64,000 bases of DNA from Rhopalosiphum padi (taxonomy: Eukaryota; Arthropoda; Insecta; Hemiptera; Aphididae): NCBI RefSeq assembly GCF_020882245.1, contig NC_083600.1:20646001-20710000 (forward strand). Direction: 5' to 3'. The translations under genes and the position numbers were made by a program. This document shows, piece by piece, positions 30,201 through 42,998 of this stretch. Each line of letters begins with the position of its first letter. Position 1 is the first letter of the stretch. The notes beneath the pieces are model-generated. The model was not told the origin of the DNA, searched no databases, and saw only the letters and a program-made list of their open reading frames with translations.

Positions 30201-33200
30201 CTTTAAACGGGTTAAAAATAAAAACTATTTGTATTCTTCAAAATAACTAGAAAAAAAATCTTTATTTTTTTAATTTAACTCAAAACCTAATAATCTTGTA
30301 TATACTATAAATTTTCGCCAATTGTTTATATGACCATTTTCTTTACACAATAAATTTTAAAATATTTTGATAAACAATTATTTGCTTGGTGTAAATGCTT
30401 AAAAATTTAATAATAAAGGTTTCTCATAATTTTTTCATATGCCATTTAAAAATATCAAAAATACATACTCACAATATTTTTTATAAGCGTTCAAGTTTCA
30501 AATTTGGATGAATTTATATATTTAAACTATGAATAACAATATTCAAAAAAAATTATTCATAGGATCATATTATGACAGTCACATACATTTTTATATTTGA
30601 TACACGCAATGGATTTAAAAGCAATAATTTTAGCAAAAACTATTTTAGCCTGCTACTATATATTATTACTAGTAAAATAAATTAATTTACCTGATAAAAA
30701 TATCAAACATATGAAAATAAATATGCTTAGTGATAAATGCTGATAGATCCGCCTTTGTTCAGAATCGTTTTTCATTGATAAATCATTGAATTCAAATTTA
30801 ATACATCCATCAAATTGACGCATTCGGAACCTACCGTACAACAAAGCGTTATCCACTTCCTCAACTTTTTCATTCTTTATAATATATTAAATTTTTTAGA
30901 CCTTACTTACTAGCAATAAAATAGAAATAAGTTTTAAATCATTTTATTTTGACAAACTTACTTATATCATAACAACATAAGAGAAGGTTTTTAAGTTTCT
31001 AAAACTAAAATACACATATTCACTTATATCAATTTCAATATTGAAAAACTTTTTTAAGATAATCATTAATAATTTTGTTAAATTTGTATAGCCTAATAGT
31101 AACAGAAAGTAAAAAAAGGAAACTGTTCATCCATTATTTTTTAATCAACAAAGAACATTCTATAGTTGTTGAATAAATTCAGCCAATTAATATGTAAGTA
31201 ATTTAACATGACTTAAACAGAATCATGATTTGAAAGTAAAATATAAAACTAAATGTACTGCAAATACAATATTTTAGATTATTTTAAATGTACCTAATTT
31301 AATAATGCCTGGAACATTTATTTTTATTTTATTTAAAATAATCATTTAATATTAAAAATGTTTTAAAATAAAATATATATCGTTTCATTAAAATTATAAA
31401 AATAAAATAATTATTAATAACGATAGTAATAATAACACTAATAACTAATAATTTATACATTTACCTATAGATTTGTATTATATTATCAATATTTAATATA
31501 CGTTTTACTATAATTGAGGTTATAAATTAAAATATTCTAAATATTATATTACTGTTTTGTGTTTTACATAAAAGAATATAATTGTCACTAAAAGTTTTTC
31601 CACATAAAAATATTACTGACAAATTTATATTAAACGCGAAAAGTTCGGGTATATATAAATATGAAATGAGTTTTCCAATGTTTTCTATTCAAAATTTCTG
31701 TACATGAAATGGAATATACCATATTACATGTATGCATGGAATTCATTTCAAAAATTCGAAAGAGAAATAATATTTTTTTTTTATCAAGTTAGATTCCTTA
31801 GCATTCTCTTGTGTAATATAATACAGATATGATATATTTTTTCATTTTTATGCAAAAAGCTGTCAAAAATACATTTAAAAATGAAAAATAATATAAAATC
31901 ATTATCTTTACGATAAATAAGTAAAATTTTCGTTGGGAATAAAATTTACGCGAAATGAAAAAATAACTGACTCAATATTACTATTAAGTATTAGATGTCC
32001 TTAAAATTTTTGATAAAATATTTGATTAATATTCTATAATTTCATCTCAATCAGATAAATGCATAAAGTAAATATATCTCTCAAGTCTCAACCCTTTTAT
32101 TTATGAAAATATAAAATTTTAAATATTTGTATACATTAGCTCTGACTATATGATAGGGATATAAATTCGTAATCTAGTGGAAAATATATACCGTTTTGTC
32201 AACACACGAAAAAAAGAAATCAAAATGTACCGCAATCTCTTTGATATGCGGTCGCACGCGATAAAATAATAGCATGATATTTTTCCCCGTAACTTTTCAA
32301 CACAAAAAATATTTCTGTTAAGAAAACCATTTTTTATTTTCAGTTTAAACTTCGAACAAAGAGAATAAACGCAGATATTTTTATTTCTTCCAAACAATTG
32401 AACACAAAACAAAACAAAAAAGGAAAATAAACTCGCTCAAATATTTCACTTCGACGGACAGCGTTTGTACTTTGTTATAGCAAAATTTAGTGATGCGCTG
32501 TGTGTATACTGTATAGGTATCGTAATAATCATTATAGTCCTAAGCCGAACTCTACAAATCGGAACAGCGCGGGGGAGGGTGGTCTGTTAATGGCCGTGAT
32601 AAGGCGGTAATAATGTATAAACGATTGTGGCTCAGACTGAGGTGCTTTATATTCGCTCTATATAATAATATATACAGAATGATTCACCAAACATGCTCGT
32701 TGCCTTTTTATTTTTCAGTAAAGCAGTTGTATAAAATCTGATTTTTATAACTGTTAAAATATAATTAATGATTATATTTTCAAATTTTTGAGAGATTTTT
32801 TTATTACTTAAGGATTGTCCTGTGGAAATGTAAGCGTGTGTTTTTCAAGTAACAATCTCCCTGTTGCATTTAAATTATTTAGTGGATAATTTGCTAAAGA
32901 TGTTGACGTTTCAACATAAAAATTCGAACAAGAAGTTTTTGAGTTATTTAAATTTGTATTCAGGATAATCGGTCCATAGAATTTGGAAGGTATGGGAACT
33001 ATAGTGGTTTATACTAATCTTTAAATTTTTATAATTCATAAAGTGATGATCCAAATATAATAAAAACTAGATCCTATATTAAATCTATTTTATACTATAA
33101 TTGTAAAATTATTTTCAAGGACTATTATCTTTAATATGAACATTTTAATAACTGAAAAATTGCTAGTTATAATTTTGAATTAAGAAAATCTAAATGTTTA

Positions 33201-36200
33201 AAAAAATTATTTACAAAATAATGTATGGTCAAGGGGTGGGGTGGGGGGAAGGATTCTAGAGAGTTTTAAAATGTGGCTAAGTATACTTAAAATAAATTCA
33301 TGGTTAAATAAAAAACTAAAATGAGCATGCAAATCGCCCTGTATATATAATTTTATGTACTAGGCGATTATCGCGTGGTTTAACAATTGAAATATATAGG
33401 ATCGTGCGAATCCTCACCGTCGGCGGTAACGGTATATTTTAATGATTATACACGGAAGACAAATATGGCTGCTCTATAGATTACAGGGTGATTGTTGTTA
33501 ATGATTATTTTATACGTTTTGTTGTACAAGCGGTGTTTTTGATTAATTTGGGACATACATATTGTGAATTTCGATTTAATGGAAAAAAAAACACGCGTAT
33601 ATATTTTTATTTTGTAATTACTATTTTTAATTTTGTTTTATTGTGTATTATTTTTTACGGTGATTCAATTTGGTGTCTGTAGTCTACAAATTTGTTCAAC
33701 ATTCGTAAATGACAGATTTCGATTTTAAGCGGAGCGATTGATTTAACAATGAGTAGGTATGTAGTTATTTTTTGTGTCTGACATCAATTTTAGGAAGAGT
33801 AAAAATGCTTGGATCTTCAGTTTCAATATGTTTTCTGGTAGAAAAGTGAATGTAATTATTAGTACTGGAAGTAATGAGGAGTCAAAAATAAAAATTTTAC
33901 TATACATGTTTTTAATAATTTGAAAAACAAAAAAGAAATTAAAGAAAATAGTAATTTTTACTAAAACCAGTTTTCAATAAAATCATTTTTCTCACTTTTT
34001 TTTATAATTAAAAAACGAGTTACTGTTGATATTTGAAATTTTCATCAAATATTTAAATTAAAGTTTTTTATAGTATTCAATTTTTTTTTCAATATTTGAG
34101 ATAAAAAATCCGTTGGGACAAAATCTATTGATCCTCATAATTTATATAACTGGTAATTAAAAAAAAAATGAGATTAATTCCGCAAATATTTTTATTAACA
34201 TTTTAAGTTTAAAGTTTGACAAAACTGGATTTTCACTCTTTACTTTCATTTTTCAATTTTCATATAAAATAACAATTTCTAATCAAACAATTTATTAAAA
34301 AAAATATTTATTGCAGAAACTTAAAACATTTCGGTTTTACTTAAATAGTCATTTCATATACTCAATGCAATTTTCATATTTACTCTTGTAAGAATAATAA
34401 AGACATTCGACATTTTCGATTTTTTTTTTTTATAGTTCTTTAGATTATTTATAAATTTCTTTAAAATCTCTTGAAAAGTTTGAAAACATAATACAAGGTG
34501 TCTCATTATCAAATCATATTAAAACAAAAAAATCAAACAATACTTACAACATTTTGTATTAACATTTGAAGTTAAAATCTCGACCAAATTAGATACTTAT
34601 TTAAACGAAGAACAATTTTAGTTATTTTTTTTTTAATCCTTAGCCCGCGGGGATTTAAAATTATAAGTTTTATTATATTTTATATACACAATGACATTTT
34701 GAAAACTTTTAGATTAATTTTATTCTATTGACTAATTATACCACAAACCTATTCATACAGTACAACATAAATCATTATTAAATCGAAAATTAGTAATAAT
34801 AATATATTATATAAATGTATATACTATATAAGAAATACAGTATTTCGACAAAAATTAATTCAACTTACCTTATAACTTAAATACTAATAAAAAAATTAAA
34901 TTACTGTAGTTTTATAGTAATAAAACTGTATCATGATAATAATATAATATCTATTATAATTTTAATAAACTTTGTAATATAATAATAATTATGTAATTAT
35001 TAAATTTATATTAATAATTACTTCTTTATAATTTATGTCTCTACTGTGTATATTATATATTTTTTTGTTACTATTATTATATTATATAACACATTTACAC
35101 ATATACTGTTATTGTTGTGTGTTTGAAATTGGAATTTTATTCCATCAATAAATTATTATTATTATTTGCTGACTGCCTTCGCTCAGAATTATTGTTTTTC
35201 GTATCCAATGATTTATTATTAAATTCAAATTTAACACATACATTTTAGTGACTTATTCAGTGATGAGATACACTTAATGCCTATTTTACAGTTTAGCGGT
35301 TACCTTATTTTCCTCTATTTTTAATGGTGGTCCAAAAAAAATAGTGACTGTTACGATTTAAGGTGTACAACTGTTGCAGTCAATAATTTGTTTTAAAATA
35401 CTTCAATTAGTGAAATAAACAACATTTCTAACTCTAATAATACGCAATATTACATACTATATAATCGTATAATCGTAATAGTCTGAGCTATTAAAATCGT
35501 TAAAACAACTCACATTTGGATATCAAGTTTATTTTTATATAGTTATTTGAAAACTGTACAATCTATGTATGTTAATTTATTTGATGAATTTAATGATATG
35601 AATAATTAATAAGGTGTTTGTTTCGCATGACGAATGGAGTATACCATTGACTGAACCTAAGTTAATACCATTACGCCGGCCATTATAGAGGTCTCCACGC
35701 CATTTCAGTTTTAGGCGACGTAGAGTATTTTCTAGAGGGCTAATGGATGCAGGTCAGAGATAAGGGGATTAGGATGGCATAATGGATACGGTGTCGGAAG
35801 CTTTTGAAATCAGCTTGGTTACTTCGTCTACTATTTAAAAATAGTAGTTAAGTAGCTTATACAATTTCAAACCATGAAATGGACAATTTTTTACAAAACA
35901 ATAATCAATAAGAATGTTGTATTAAACATAGTGTAGTTTTAAACCGTTGTCCTACGACGTGGTTACATCTCAATGTACCTAAATTGCCTACACAGTTCGC
36001 CGTTAAACGTATAGTATAGTAAAATAAAACCAGAACGTGACTTTTCACCATTACTATATGTACCTACTGTAGATAGGCTTTGAAAAACGTATTCGTCATT
36101 TTGTCCACACCAAATATCGGTATCGACAAAACAATTATTTGTAGAATCCAAAATACGCGTGTAAACAAATATATGCCGTCCAAAATAAAGAAATGCATTG

Positions 36201-37804
36201 TTCACAATTCAAACGAAAAACAATCGTAAGAGCTAAACGACAGCTGCAATAGAATCTATATTTATATAAAAGGCTATGTATGCGTGTTTGTGTCAACGAT
36301 CCATAGCCAAGTACATATAGCACTGGTGGTTCTAAAATTTTTCACAATACGGGTAATCCTATACCGGAGGATGTGCAACTCGGAGCCAATTTTTTTAATT
36401 TTGCATTTTAAAGAGGAGCTCGCGCAGAGATTTGTAGGTTCATAAAAACAAAAACATTTTTTTATTCGTATATAGAGTTACCATTGGTCGCATAAAAAAT
36501 ATATGAGTTATTATAATTGTATTAAATTTTAGACCTATATAATATTATATTTTATATTTGGTCAAAACCACCTAAAAACAACTGTGTTAAAAATCTGTAC
36601 AGCTTACATTTAACGGATTTTAATAATGAAAACGCCACGCAGGATTAGCTGCAGTAGACCCAGTTATACTGTCCATGTTGCTCGGAAATGAGTTGTGAGG
36701 GATGCGATTGAAACGAAATTTGGGGGGGGAGGACAGTATAACTCTAGTATAACAACATAATAATTTATAAAATAAAAAAAGTATAATATACGAACACTTT
36801 TCGTCGTTTTTATTTGTTTTTTATTCAGGTTCAAGGAGGCCAGGAGGTATTCCAACATCGACGTGTGCGAAAAAATCGCTCCGCCCATACCGGCTCGACG
36901 ACGCGCGTCAGAGCTGCCTCCCAACTCGTCGACACAGCTGCAAGCCGGTAAATCGTCATCGGCGTCTCCTCAATCGTCCGGAATCGTGTGCACGAACACG
37001 GATCTGCTGTCGATAATGAACTCGTTGAAGTCGTCCGCCTCGAAAGCGTTGCAGTCGACCAAAGGCGGCCCGCGGCAACGGGGCAGCAGCAAGACCACGG
37101 ACAGCCTCCCGACGGGCGTCGTCGGCGACGTGGGCGGCGGAGGAGACCGCCGTCGGGACGTGCTCCGGTCCGGCCGGTCCAACAGCGTGGACGTGGCCAA
37201 CATAGGCGCGGCGGCGGCCATGGCGGCCGCGGCCGCCGGCAACAGCACCAGGAACTGGTTCAGGAAGATGTCCACCCGCACGGCGACCGCAGTGACGATG
37301 GGTGGCCAGCGGACCGACGCCGAGTGCGCGGAACAGCGTCTGGCCACCGCGGGTGGCGATTACGTGGTGCAAAAGTCACCGGTGGTCGTGACGTTCGCCG
37401 ACGAACGGCCCAAGGTGTCGCTGCTGATCGAGCCGTCGACCGGTTGCAAACCCGATAAACACGCGTCGCCGCTGTCCCCGCCGCCGCCGCCACCGCCGCC
37501 GCCGCCGTCCGCTGCCGACAAGAAATCGAAACTCGACGGCGACGACGTGGTGGTGTGGGACCGGCCCACCGGCTCGGTGGTCAACGCCGAGGTGTTGGGC
37601 ACGGCCATCGAGGGCTTCTTGGCCGCCAAGAAGACGGGCGACAGTGCGGACACGTCGCCGACCGCCGACGGCGAGCTTCACGACCACCTGCAGCAGCCGC
37701 CCGGTGGCAAGCCCGTGGCCAAAACGTCCGCCGACCCGAACACGGCCGCCCGCACGTGCGACACGTCCATCTGTTCGTCGCTCAAAGATCTCTTCGTCAA
37801 ATAG
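24034..37804 (+). CDS. Unrecognised 523-residue protein with six RRxS sites (three coding exons)
   Basis: The coding exons are 24034-24234, 27991-28385 and 36829-37804, joined in phases 0 and 2. The start is the first ATG after an acceptor at 24016. The N-terminal 50 residues are acidic, followed by DPFFLSPFRDMRKRSLPTP. Six RRxS motifs follow (Ser at about 72, 104, 123, 139, 207 and 226), each matching the basophilic kinase consensus, as for PKA. Later come a poly-Ala tract (about 326-335), NWFRK (about 341), ten prolines (about 416-425) and a VWDRPTGSVV segment (about 441-450). There is no signal peptide and no membrane helix, so it is probably cytosolic or nuclear and largely disordered. 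I do not recognise the family. A phosphoregulated adaptor or cytoskeletal role is only a guess. The splice-frame continuity and composition make the gene model strong. Confidence 0.8.
24235..27990 (+). other. Intron 1 of the RRxS-protein gene (3.8 kb)
   Basis: It starts GTAATT and ends CTACTGTAG. It is mostly AT-rich. A somewhat GC-richer block at about 27060-27420, with an 88-codon frame on the minus strand, may be an old transposon remnant, but I recognise no domain in it. Confidence 0.6.
27991..28385 (+). CDS. Coding exon 2 of the RRxS-protein gene
   Basis: The acceptor CTACTGTAG|GTGCGAAGG and donor TCCAG|GTATAC bound 131 codons plus two bases. The first residues are VRRLSDQG, so GTG here is an internal Val codon and not a start. 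The exon carries four RRxS motifs (RRLS, RRHS, RRES, RRDS). It then has a helix-prone charged segment containing DIMDDIADIKAARKVRMKMW. It is clearly GC-enriched relative to the flanking introns. Confidence 0.8.
32675..33341. mobile_element. TACAGGGTGATTCACC-type mini-transposon, copy 1
   Basis: The left end is TA|CAGAATGATTCACCAAACAT. The right end, reversed, is TA|CAGGGCGATTTGCATGCTC. Both ends are flanked by TA. It is about 667 bases and AT-rich, with no transposase frame. The terminal pattern and TA flanks suggest a Tc1/mariner-type non-autonomous element. Confidence 0.6.
35630..35815 (-). pseudogene. Degenerate coding-like fragment, probably transposon-derived
   Basis: A GC-richer island sits within an AT-rich intron. 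Read on the minus strand it gives an open run including ENTLRRLKLKWRGDLYNGRR, with stops just outside. The isolated short coding-like run suggests a decayed transposon ORF. I cannot assign a family. Confidence 0.25.
36829..37804 (+). CDS. Terminal coding exon (GC-rich) of the RRxS-protein gene
   Basis: The acceptor TTATTCAG|GTTCAAGG completes an AGG codon with exon 2. The exon then encodes FKEARRYSNIDVCEKIAPP and continues to TAG at 37802-37804. It contains two RRxS motifs (RRYS, RRAS), poly-Ala, NWFRK, poly-Pro and the C-terminus SSLKDLFVK. Its strongly GC- and CpG-rich composition opens long chance frames on both strands; these are not genes. Confidence 0.85.
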
Positions 37805-38803
37805 CTATAAGACCGCTCGTGTCGGTCTGCATATTTGTAATTAACGCTGTTATTAATTACGACAATATCGTCAGACCGTGTTGACAATGTGGACTGTAAT
37901 ATTATATGATGCACAAATAACAATTTCCCCGGTAAGCAAACCCCCCTACCCCGCCCCCACCCTCTCTCCGCCCCACCAACACACACGGGCGCGCGCCACG
38001 GGGCACACTTTCAAGAACGGTTTTAATTAACATCGCAGCTGTTTGAAAACGTTTTATTATTTTTTTATTCCAACAGAATAATTTATTTTCTCGTAATATA
38101 CACGAGTAGAGACAATATACATTCACTACACCACAAACGGTACGGATTTATATACACAAACACATGCACGCGTTTAAATTCTTAAAATATATTACATGTT
38201 ATAGCTATAACAATATGGATTTCAGTAGGTAACTCGTATTTCACGAAAACATTTAAACAGACGACGAACATTAAACCGGACTAAAAAATGGCCGTGCTCG
38301 TAAATGTTTATCGTACGTGTGAATCGCTACTGTAATGCCTATCGTATACAATTTGTGTCTATATATTATAATAGTCTTCGACTTTTCCACAACAGGTAAT
38401 TATTATTACCGAATTCAAAATATGTACGAAGACTTACACTAATGTGATGATGTACGTGACATTCGTGACAGTCGTATATATTTCAATTATTGACGTAATA
38501 GCGATTATATTATCGAATAATGTCATATCGATGCGATTAAATCCGGTGCTTGTACGTCGTATAAATAGCGCTTCTCGTGATGGTAATAACAGACGTCTAT
38601 AATTGCTTGTATGGTACTGATGTGTATAATGTATAAACGATGAGGTACACCGGTATGTGTACGACGATGAGGTCGAGATTCAAAATGGGGAAAATCGTTG
38701 AGATCGATTCAACAACTATTTACACACCGAACATATTTTATCGTCCACGGTATCGCATAATATCGTAATAAAATACTGCGCCATACGTCCGTCCTGCAAA
38801 ATA
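37805..38803 (+). other. Probable 3' untranslated region of the RRxS-protein gene
   Basis: The DNA after the stop stays CpG-richer than the intergenic background and contains a C-rich tract near 37930-37980. The first AATAAA I see is at 38767, just before a mini-transposon at 38804. The true cleavage site is not determined and the transcript could run further. Confidence 0.4.
38767..38772 (+). terminator. Candidate polyadenylation signal AATAAA
   Basis: A canonical hexamer about 960 bases after the stop codon of the RRxS-protein gene, in CpG-containing sequence. Confidence 0.3.
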
Positions 38804-39227
38804 CAGGGTGATTCGCCGATTATGGTCATCGCCGTTTTTTTTTTTCATTTAATAATGAATTTATTCAAAATCTAAACATACTTAAAGTTAAAGATCATAT
38901 TTTTAAATAGATACTTGAGATTTTTCTGTACTACTATTTAAGAAGTTTTGTGATGATAAACACTTTTGTTTTTTACATGATAACCTCCCTTTTTACTGTA
39001 AATTATTTAGTGAATATTTTTTTTTTTTTAATTTTAATAAGATAATACTACATCCGATATTTTATCTATTTAATCGAAAAACTACTCGTATATAACAATT
39101 TAAAATTATCCACTTAATAATTTATAGTAAAAAAGTGTCGAGGATTTGAAAATTTTGAAAGTAGGATTTTAAATTACTGCGTTATAAGACGAATAAAGGG
39201 GTTAGCAATACTTGGTGAATCACCCTG
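38804..39227. mobile_element. TACAGGGTGATTCACC-type mini-transposon, copy 2
   Basis: The left end is TA|CAGGGTGATTCGCC. The right end is GGTGAATCACCCTG|TA. These near-perfect terminal inverted repeats are flanked by TA on both sides. It is 424 bases, with an AT-rich interior and no ORF. This is the clearest member of a four-copy family in the window. Confidence 0.75.
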
Positions 39228-40833
39228 TATATTATATAATATTATAATATACGCTAAACAGCACATAATCTTCTCATATACCCATATAGATGTTCTCCCA
39301 TGGTAATTATATTTACATCAGACGCGCACGTTATACTTATGCGCACTTGACATATCGATATAATGCTTATATTGTGGTGTGCCCGCGTGGCATAATATTG
39401 TAATACGCCTTACCGCCGCAACCGTAATCATACGCGTGTCACGACGAACAGTGTTGTTAACAGGTAGGTATATACGCGTACAAGTTATAATTTTGTGTGC
39501 GTTAATCGTTTCGCCGGCGATTAATAATAATTTATTTCAGCATAATATTGCACATTGACGGGTCCGCCACTAATCGTCATTGCGTTGTAAATCATATTAT
39601 ATGAATTTATATTATGCCAATTATTAACCTGTAGGTACCTTAATATGCGCTTCTGTATGTCTGTACTACATATACCTACATATATATATATATATACTAT
39701 ATATATATATGTATATAATATAATATACACACGCACTATACAATATACATATAATATATAAAGTAATAATTATAATTTCATACTTAGGTATCTATAGTTC
39801 ATACAAATATCTCGAAAATTGTCAGTATTTTTAGATAACCTAATATCATAATTAAGGTTGGGATTTATATGTAATGAAAAACCAAAACTATGTAGTAAAA
39901 AAATCGATTCATAACAAAACATATTTGTAAAAAAAAAATATATAATTTCAACTATTTTTTATCATTATCGTTAATATAAATATTAAATGAAACAACGTAC
40001 ATTTTTAATTGCATATAACGAAGCCAAATCTTTGATCATTATACATAAAAATCGAATGGCGAACTAGTAACTAATTAATTATGGGTAGGTATTTAAAGAT
40101 TGGATGAGTGGAGCAGTGTGGTATTCCGAAAAATGTTGTTCCACTACTCCACTCAACTATACTTTAAATACTTAGTTATAACTAATTAGATAGGAGTTTT
40201 AACCTATACATAAAAAATTATCAGAAAAACGTTCTATTTCGAAATATGAAGTTGAAAATATATGTTAACAGTCATTAATAAAGTAAAAACCTTAAAAAAT
40301 TGTAACGATAAAATTTTGTAAAAATATTGTTTTGTTATTACTTTAAAACAATCTAACAAATATATTATCAAAAACTATAATACTTTTTGAGTAAATCAGT
40401 TTTATTTGAAACGAATCAGTTATCACGAATATAATGATTATTTTAAAAATAGTACACTTATTGTATCGGTCCATTTTTTCGCAGGCTGTTGTTTAAACAA
40501 GTGAATTAAAATGTCCAAGATAATTGTTAAACTCTTTCAAAACTTATAACAGCATTAACTATGTATACCGAGGACTTTAAACTATTGAATATAATATTTT
40601 AAAATATTCGTCAATTGCCATGGATGATAATAACGAGTATCCCGAGTTAAAATAATTAATGTACGGTATATAGTCATGCATATATTATATTATATAGTAT
40701 ATAATAAGCCGTGTACGACCTGCGGACACATTTTTATTACAGTATTATTTACGTATAAGTTGGAATTTTCCGTATACCAATACAATTTTTCATAGAAACT
40801 TGGGTTTTTATAAAAGTCTTTCGTATAGCGTTC
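39228..40833. other. Non-coding stretch
   Basis: I see no gene. CpG-containing sequence at about 39300-39540 could be a continuation of a long 3' UTR. It includes a (TA)n microsatellite at about 39681-39715. Confidence 0.4.
39681..39715. repeat. (TA)n microsatellite
   Basis: Interrupted TA dinucleotide run. Confidence 0.85.
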
Positions 40834-40957
40834 AAATCGCGTTTAACGACCTCGTCGATTTCTTTGCGAGATGTTTTTATTTTTATCATTTTATTTCACA
40901 TACTCGACGTGGCGCATTAAAAAAAAAAGATACATATATGTGTACATAAATACCTAC
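40834..40957. repeat. Direct repeat, copy A
   Basis: About 125 bases containing AAATCGCGTTTAACGACCTC, TTTCTTTGCGAGAT and CACATACTCGACGTGGCGCA. It recurs in the same orientation at 41501 with about 90% identity by eye. It has no ORF. It may be a segmental duplication or a conserved UTR/regulatory unit. Confidence 0.7.
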
Positions 40958-41500
40958 ACCACAATATTACAGCGATTAATCTAAAAATAAACTATTTATA
41001 TTATATTTTTTTATGAAGTACAATATACATATTATTACAGTCCTATAATCAATAACTAAACTTTAATAAACTCACTTAAGTTTGGGAAAATACACTTACA
41101 TACATTTTCTTTCTTTTTTTTTACTTAAACTTTGTTTTACTATTAGTTTACACTTATACATTATGCACAAAATTTAAATGCCTCTCAACACCTCTAAGCT
41201 CTATAATCGACGGTGTTCCGTAACAACCGGTATTAACTTTCAGCTATTTATTGTGTTCGTTGAAATTTCTATAGAACTATAAATAAATTGTAAATGTGAT
41301 TATATCATATTTTATATTTATACTTTGGCCCGTGAAAAGTTTTTAATTTATTGTAATATGGCTCTCTGGTAAAAAAATTTTTAGATATGTACCCCTAGCT
41401 ATAATGTACCTGTACCGTGTGTCCGTGTACCGTTGTATATACGATAGTTGTACACGTTCTATACTCGTTGTGTTTGTATATATTACATAGGCGTATACAT

Positions 41501-41628
41501 AAATCGCGTTTGACGACCTCGACGATTTCTTTGCGAGATTTTTTTTTTTTTATCATTTTACTTCACATACTCGACGTGACGCATTAAAAAAATATAAATA
41601 TATATATATTATGTATGTGTATAAATAT
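41501..41628. repeat. Direct repeat, copy B
   Basis: Second copy of the block at 40834, with small substitutions (GTTTGACGACCTCGACG; CTCGACGTGACGCA). The two copies start about 667 bases apart. Confidence 0.7.
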
Positions 41629-41929
41629 CAACCCTTCACATTACGTGGGCCATGGTAGACGACATCGGCGCATATAAATACGAGGTATAGGCGCTCAAAT
41701 GGAAAATATAAATATGCATGTATGTATATTAATGTTGCGTAAAAACTCATCATTCATAATTTAATAGACGGAAACACGATCAAACATTCAGTATACGTTG
41801 CTATATATAGGTATATTATATATTTATTCGAACGACACATAATCGATTTACGCACACATCACGGTCTTCTTGAAAACCATCTGTTTAACGGGAGAAATGT
41901 GACGAGATTTTCTCCCTTTTTCTTAATCG

Positions 41930-42240
41930 GTAAATACGTACATGGACTTCTCCTCGTCGGATTCATTCATTTTTAACTTTTTAAGCTGATCTGTCTTCCC
42001 ACGCGTCTTCTAACCAACACGCCATCGCCACCACAAATGTCGATCGTATATTTCCTGTAGATATGAAGAAGTTTAATAATATTATATATATTTATACTGC
42101 TACAGGATTTCCACTGGCTTTTATTTCTACAGCTATTTTGTCTTCAAAGAATAACCTTTTAATAACTGCTGATTTGCGTGTATTGTGTGTTCCGCTCAAT
42201 TCTCTTTGGTGCATATCGTAGTCCGTACGTTTATATTGTG
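41930..42240 (-). other. Coding-like region on the minus strand, possible small or 3'-terminal exons
   Basis: Two short coding-like segments lie next to each other. 42098-42235 reads RTDYDMHQRELSGTHNTRKS onward and ends at a possible donor (GCA|GTATAA). 41930-42050 reads LKKLKMNESDEEKSMYVFTD, then a stop. Both have GC and codon texture above background. The acceptor between them is ambiguous, no upstream exon could be tied on, and a mini-transposon begins just upstream at 42255. This may be a real gene end, a pseudogene or part of a long UTR. Confidence 0.25.
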
Positions 42241-42254
42241 TATTTATATTTATA

Positions 42255-42797
42255 CAGAGTAATTCATCAAGCAAGCTTACCCTCTTTTTCTTCTTCAATA
42301 ATTTAGAAATTGAAAATTTGATTTTGAAATTTTGAAATACGAAAATATTCCATAAATTTAGAGACTATTATTAAAATATTTAACAGTTTTGTGTACTGTT
42401 CTTAGAAGTGTCCTGTTGAGATACAAACTTAATTCCTCCCTCGTTCAACTTTTCAACTGTAAATTAGTTAAAGGATAATTTTTTTTTTAATGTTGTCATA
42501 TTAAAATCAAAATTCAATGGAGTAGTTGATAACAGGTTAATAATTATGGGTTTGGAAGATTTGGGCTATGGTAATTTGAAAATGCTAGTAATTTATAAAA
42601 ATGGTCTATGTAAAATAAATATTAGATTCAATATTACATTTATTTTATGTCTTTTTAAACCATTTTCCATTTTTAAGGATAAACATTTCAATAACTGAAA
42701 AACTACTCATTCGAATGTGATTTTAATATATCAAAAAAATTATCAACTAAATAGTTTATAGAAAAAAAGAGGTGAGTATATTTGGTGAATCACACTA
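42255..42797. mobile_element. TACAGGGTGATTCACC-type mini-transposon, copy 3
   Basis: The left end is TA|CAGAGTAATTCATCAAGC. The right end, reversed, is TAGTGTGATTCACCAAATAT. The ends are diverged but clearly the same family as copies 1, 2 and 4. It is about 543 bases with no transposase frame. Confidence 0.6.
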
Positions 42798-42998
42798 TAC
42801 GAATACACTAGATAGGATTTGATTTATATACATGTGCATTAAACGTAGATTGTAAGATACCTATTAATATATGTTTTATGTATATGTTTAAACGTGTATA
42901 AAATAAGACACTTGAAGTTGTCTGAACATAATTTATATGGATGAAAAACAAACGGTTATCAGCTATAAAACATGCGTATAGGTTTAGATGCAAGAGTA

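Larger units (their letters stand above)
28386..36828 (+). other. Intron 2 of the RRxS-protein gene (8.4 kb)
   Basis: It starts GTATAC and ends TTTTTATTCAG. It contains a mini-transposon at 32675-33341 and a coding-like degenerate fragment at about 35630-35815. The rest is AT-rich and without recognisable features. CpG-containing patches lie at about 32440-32620 and 36330-36440. Confidence 0.6.

Noticed and set aside
36956..37986. Several long reading frames on both strands over the GC-rich exon
   Set aside because: They are shadows of the GC-rich coding exon. Only the frame joined in phase to the exon at 27991-28385 has splice support.
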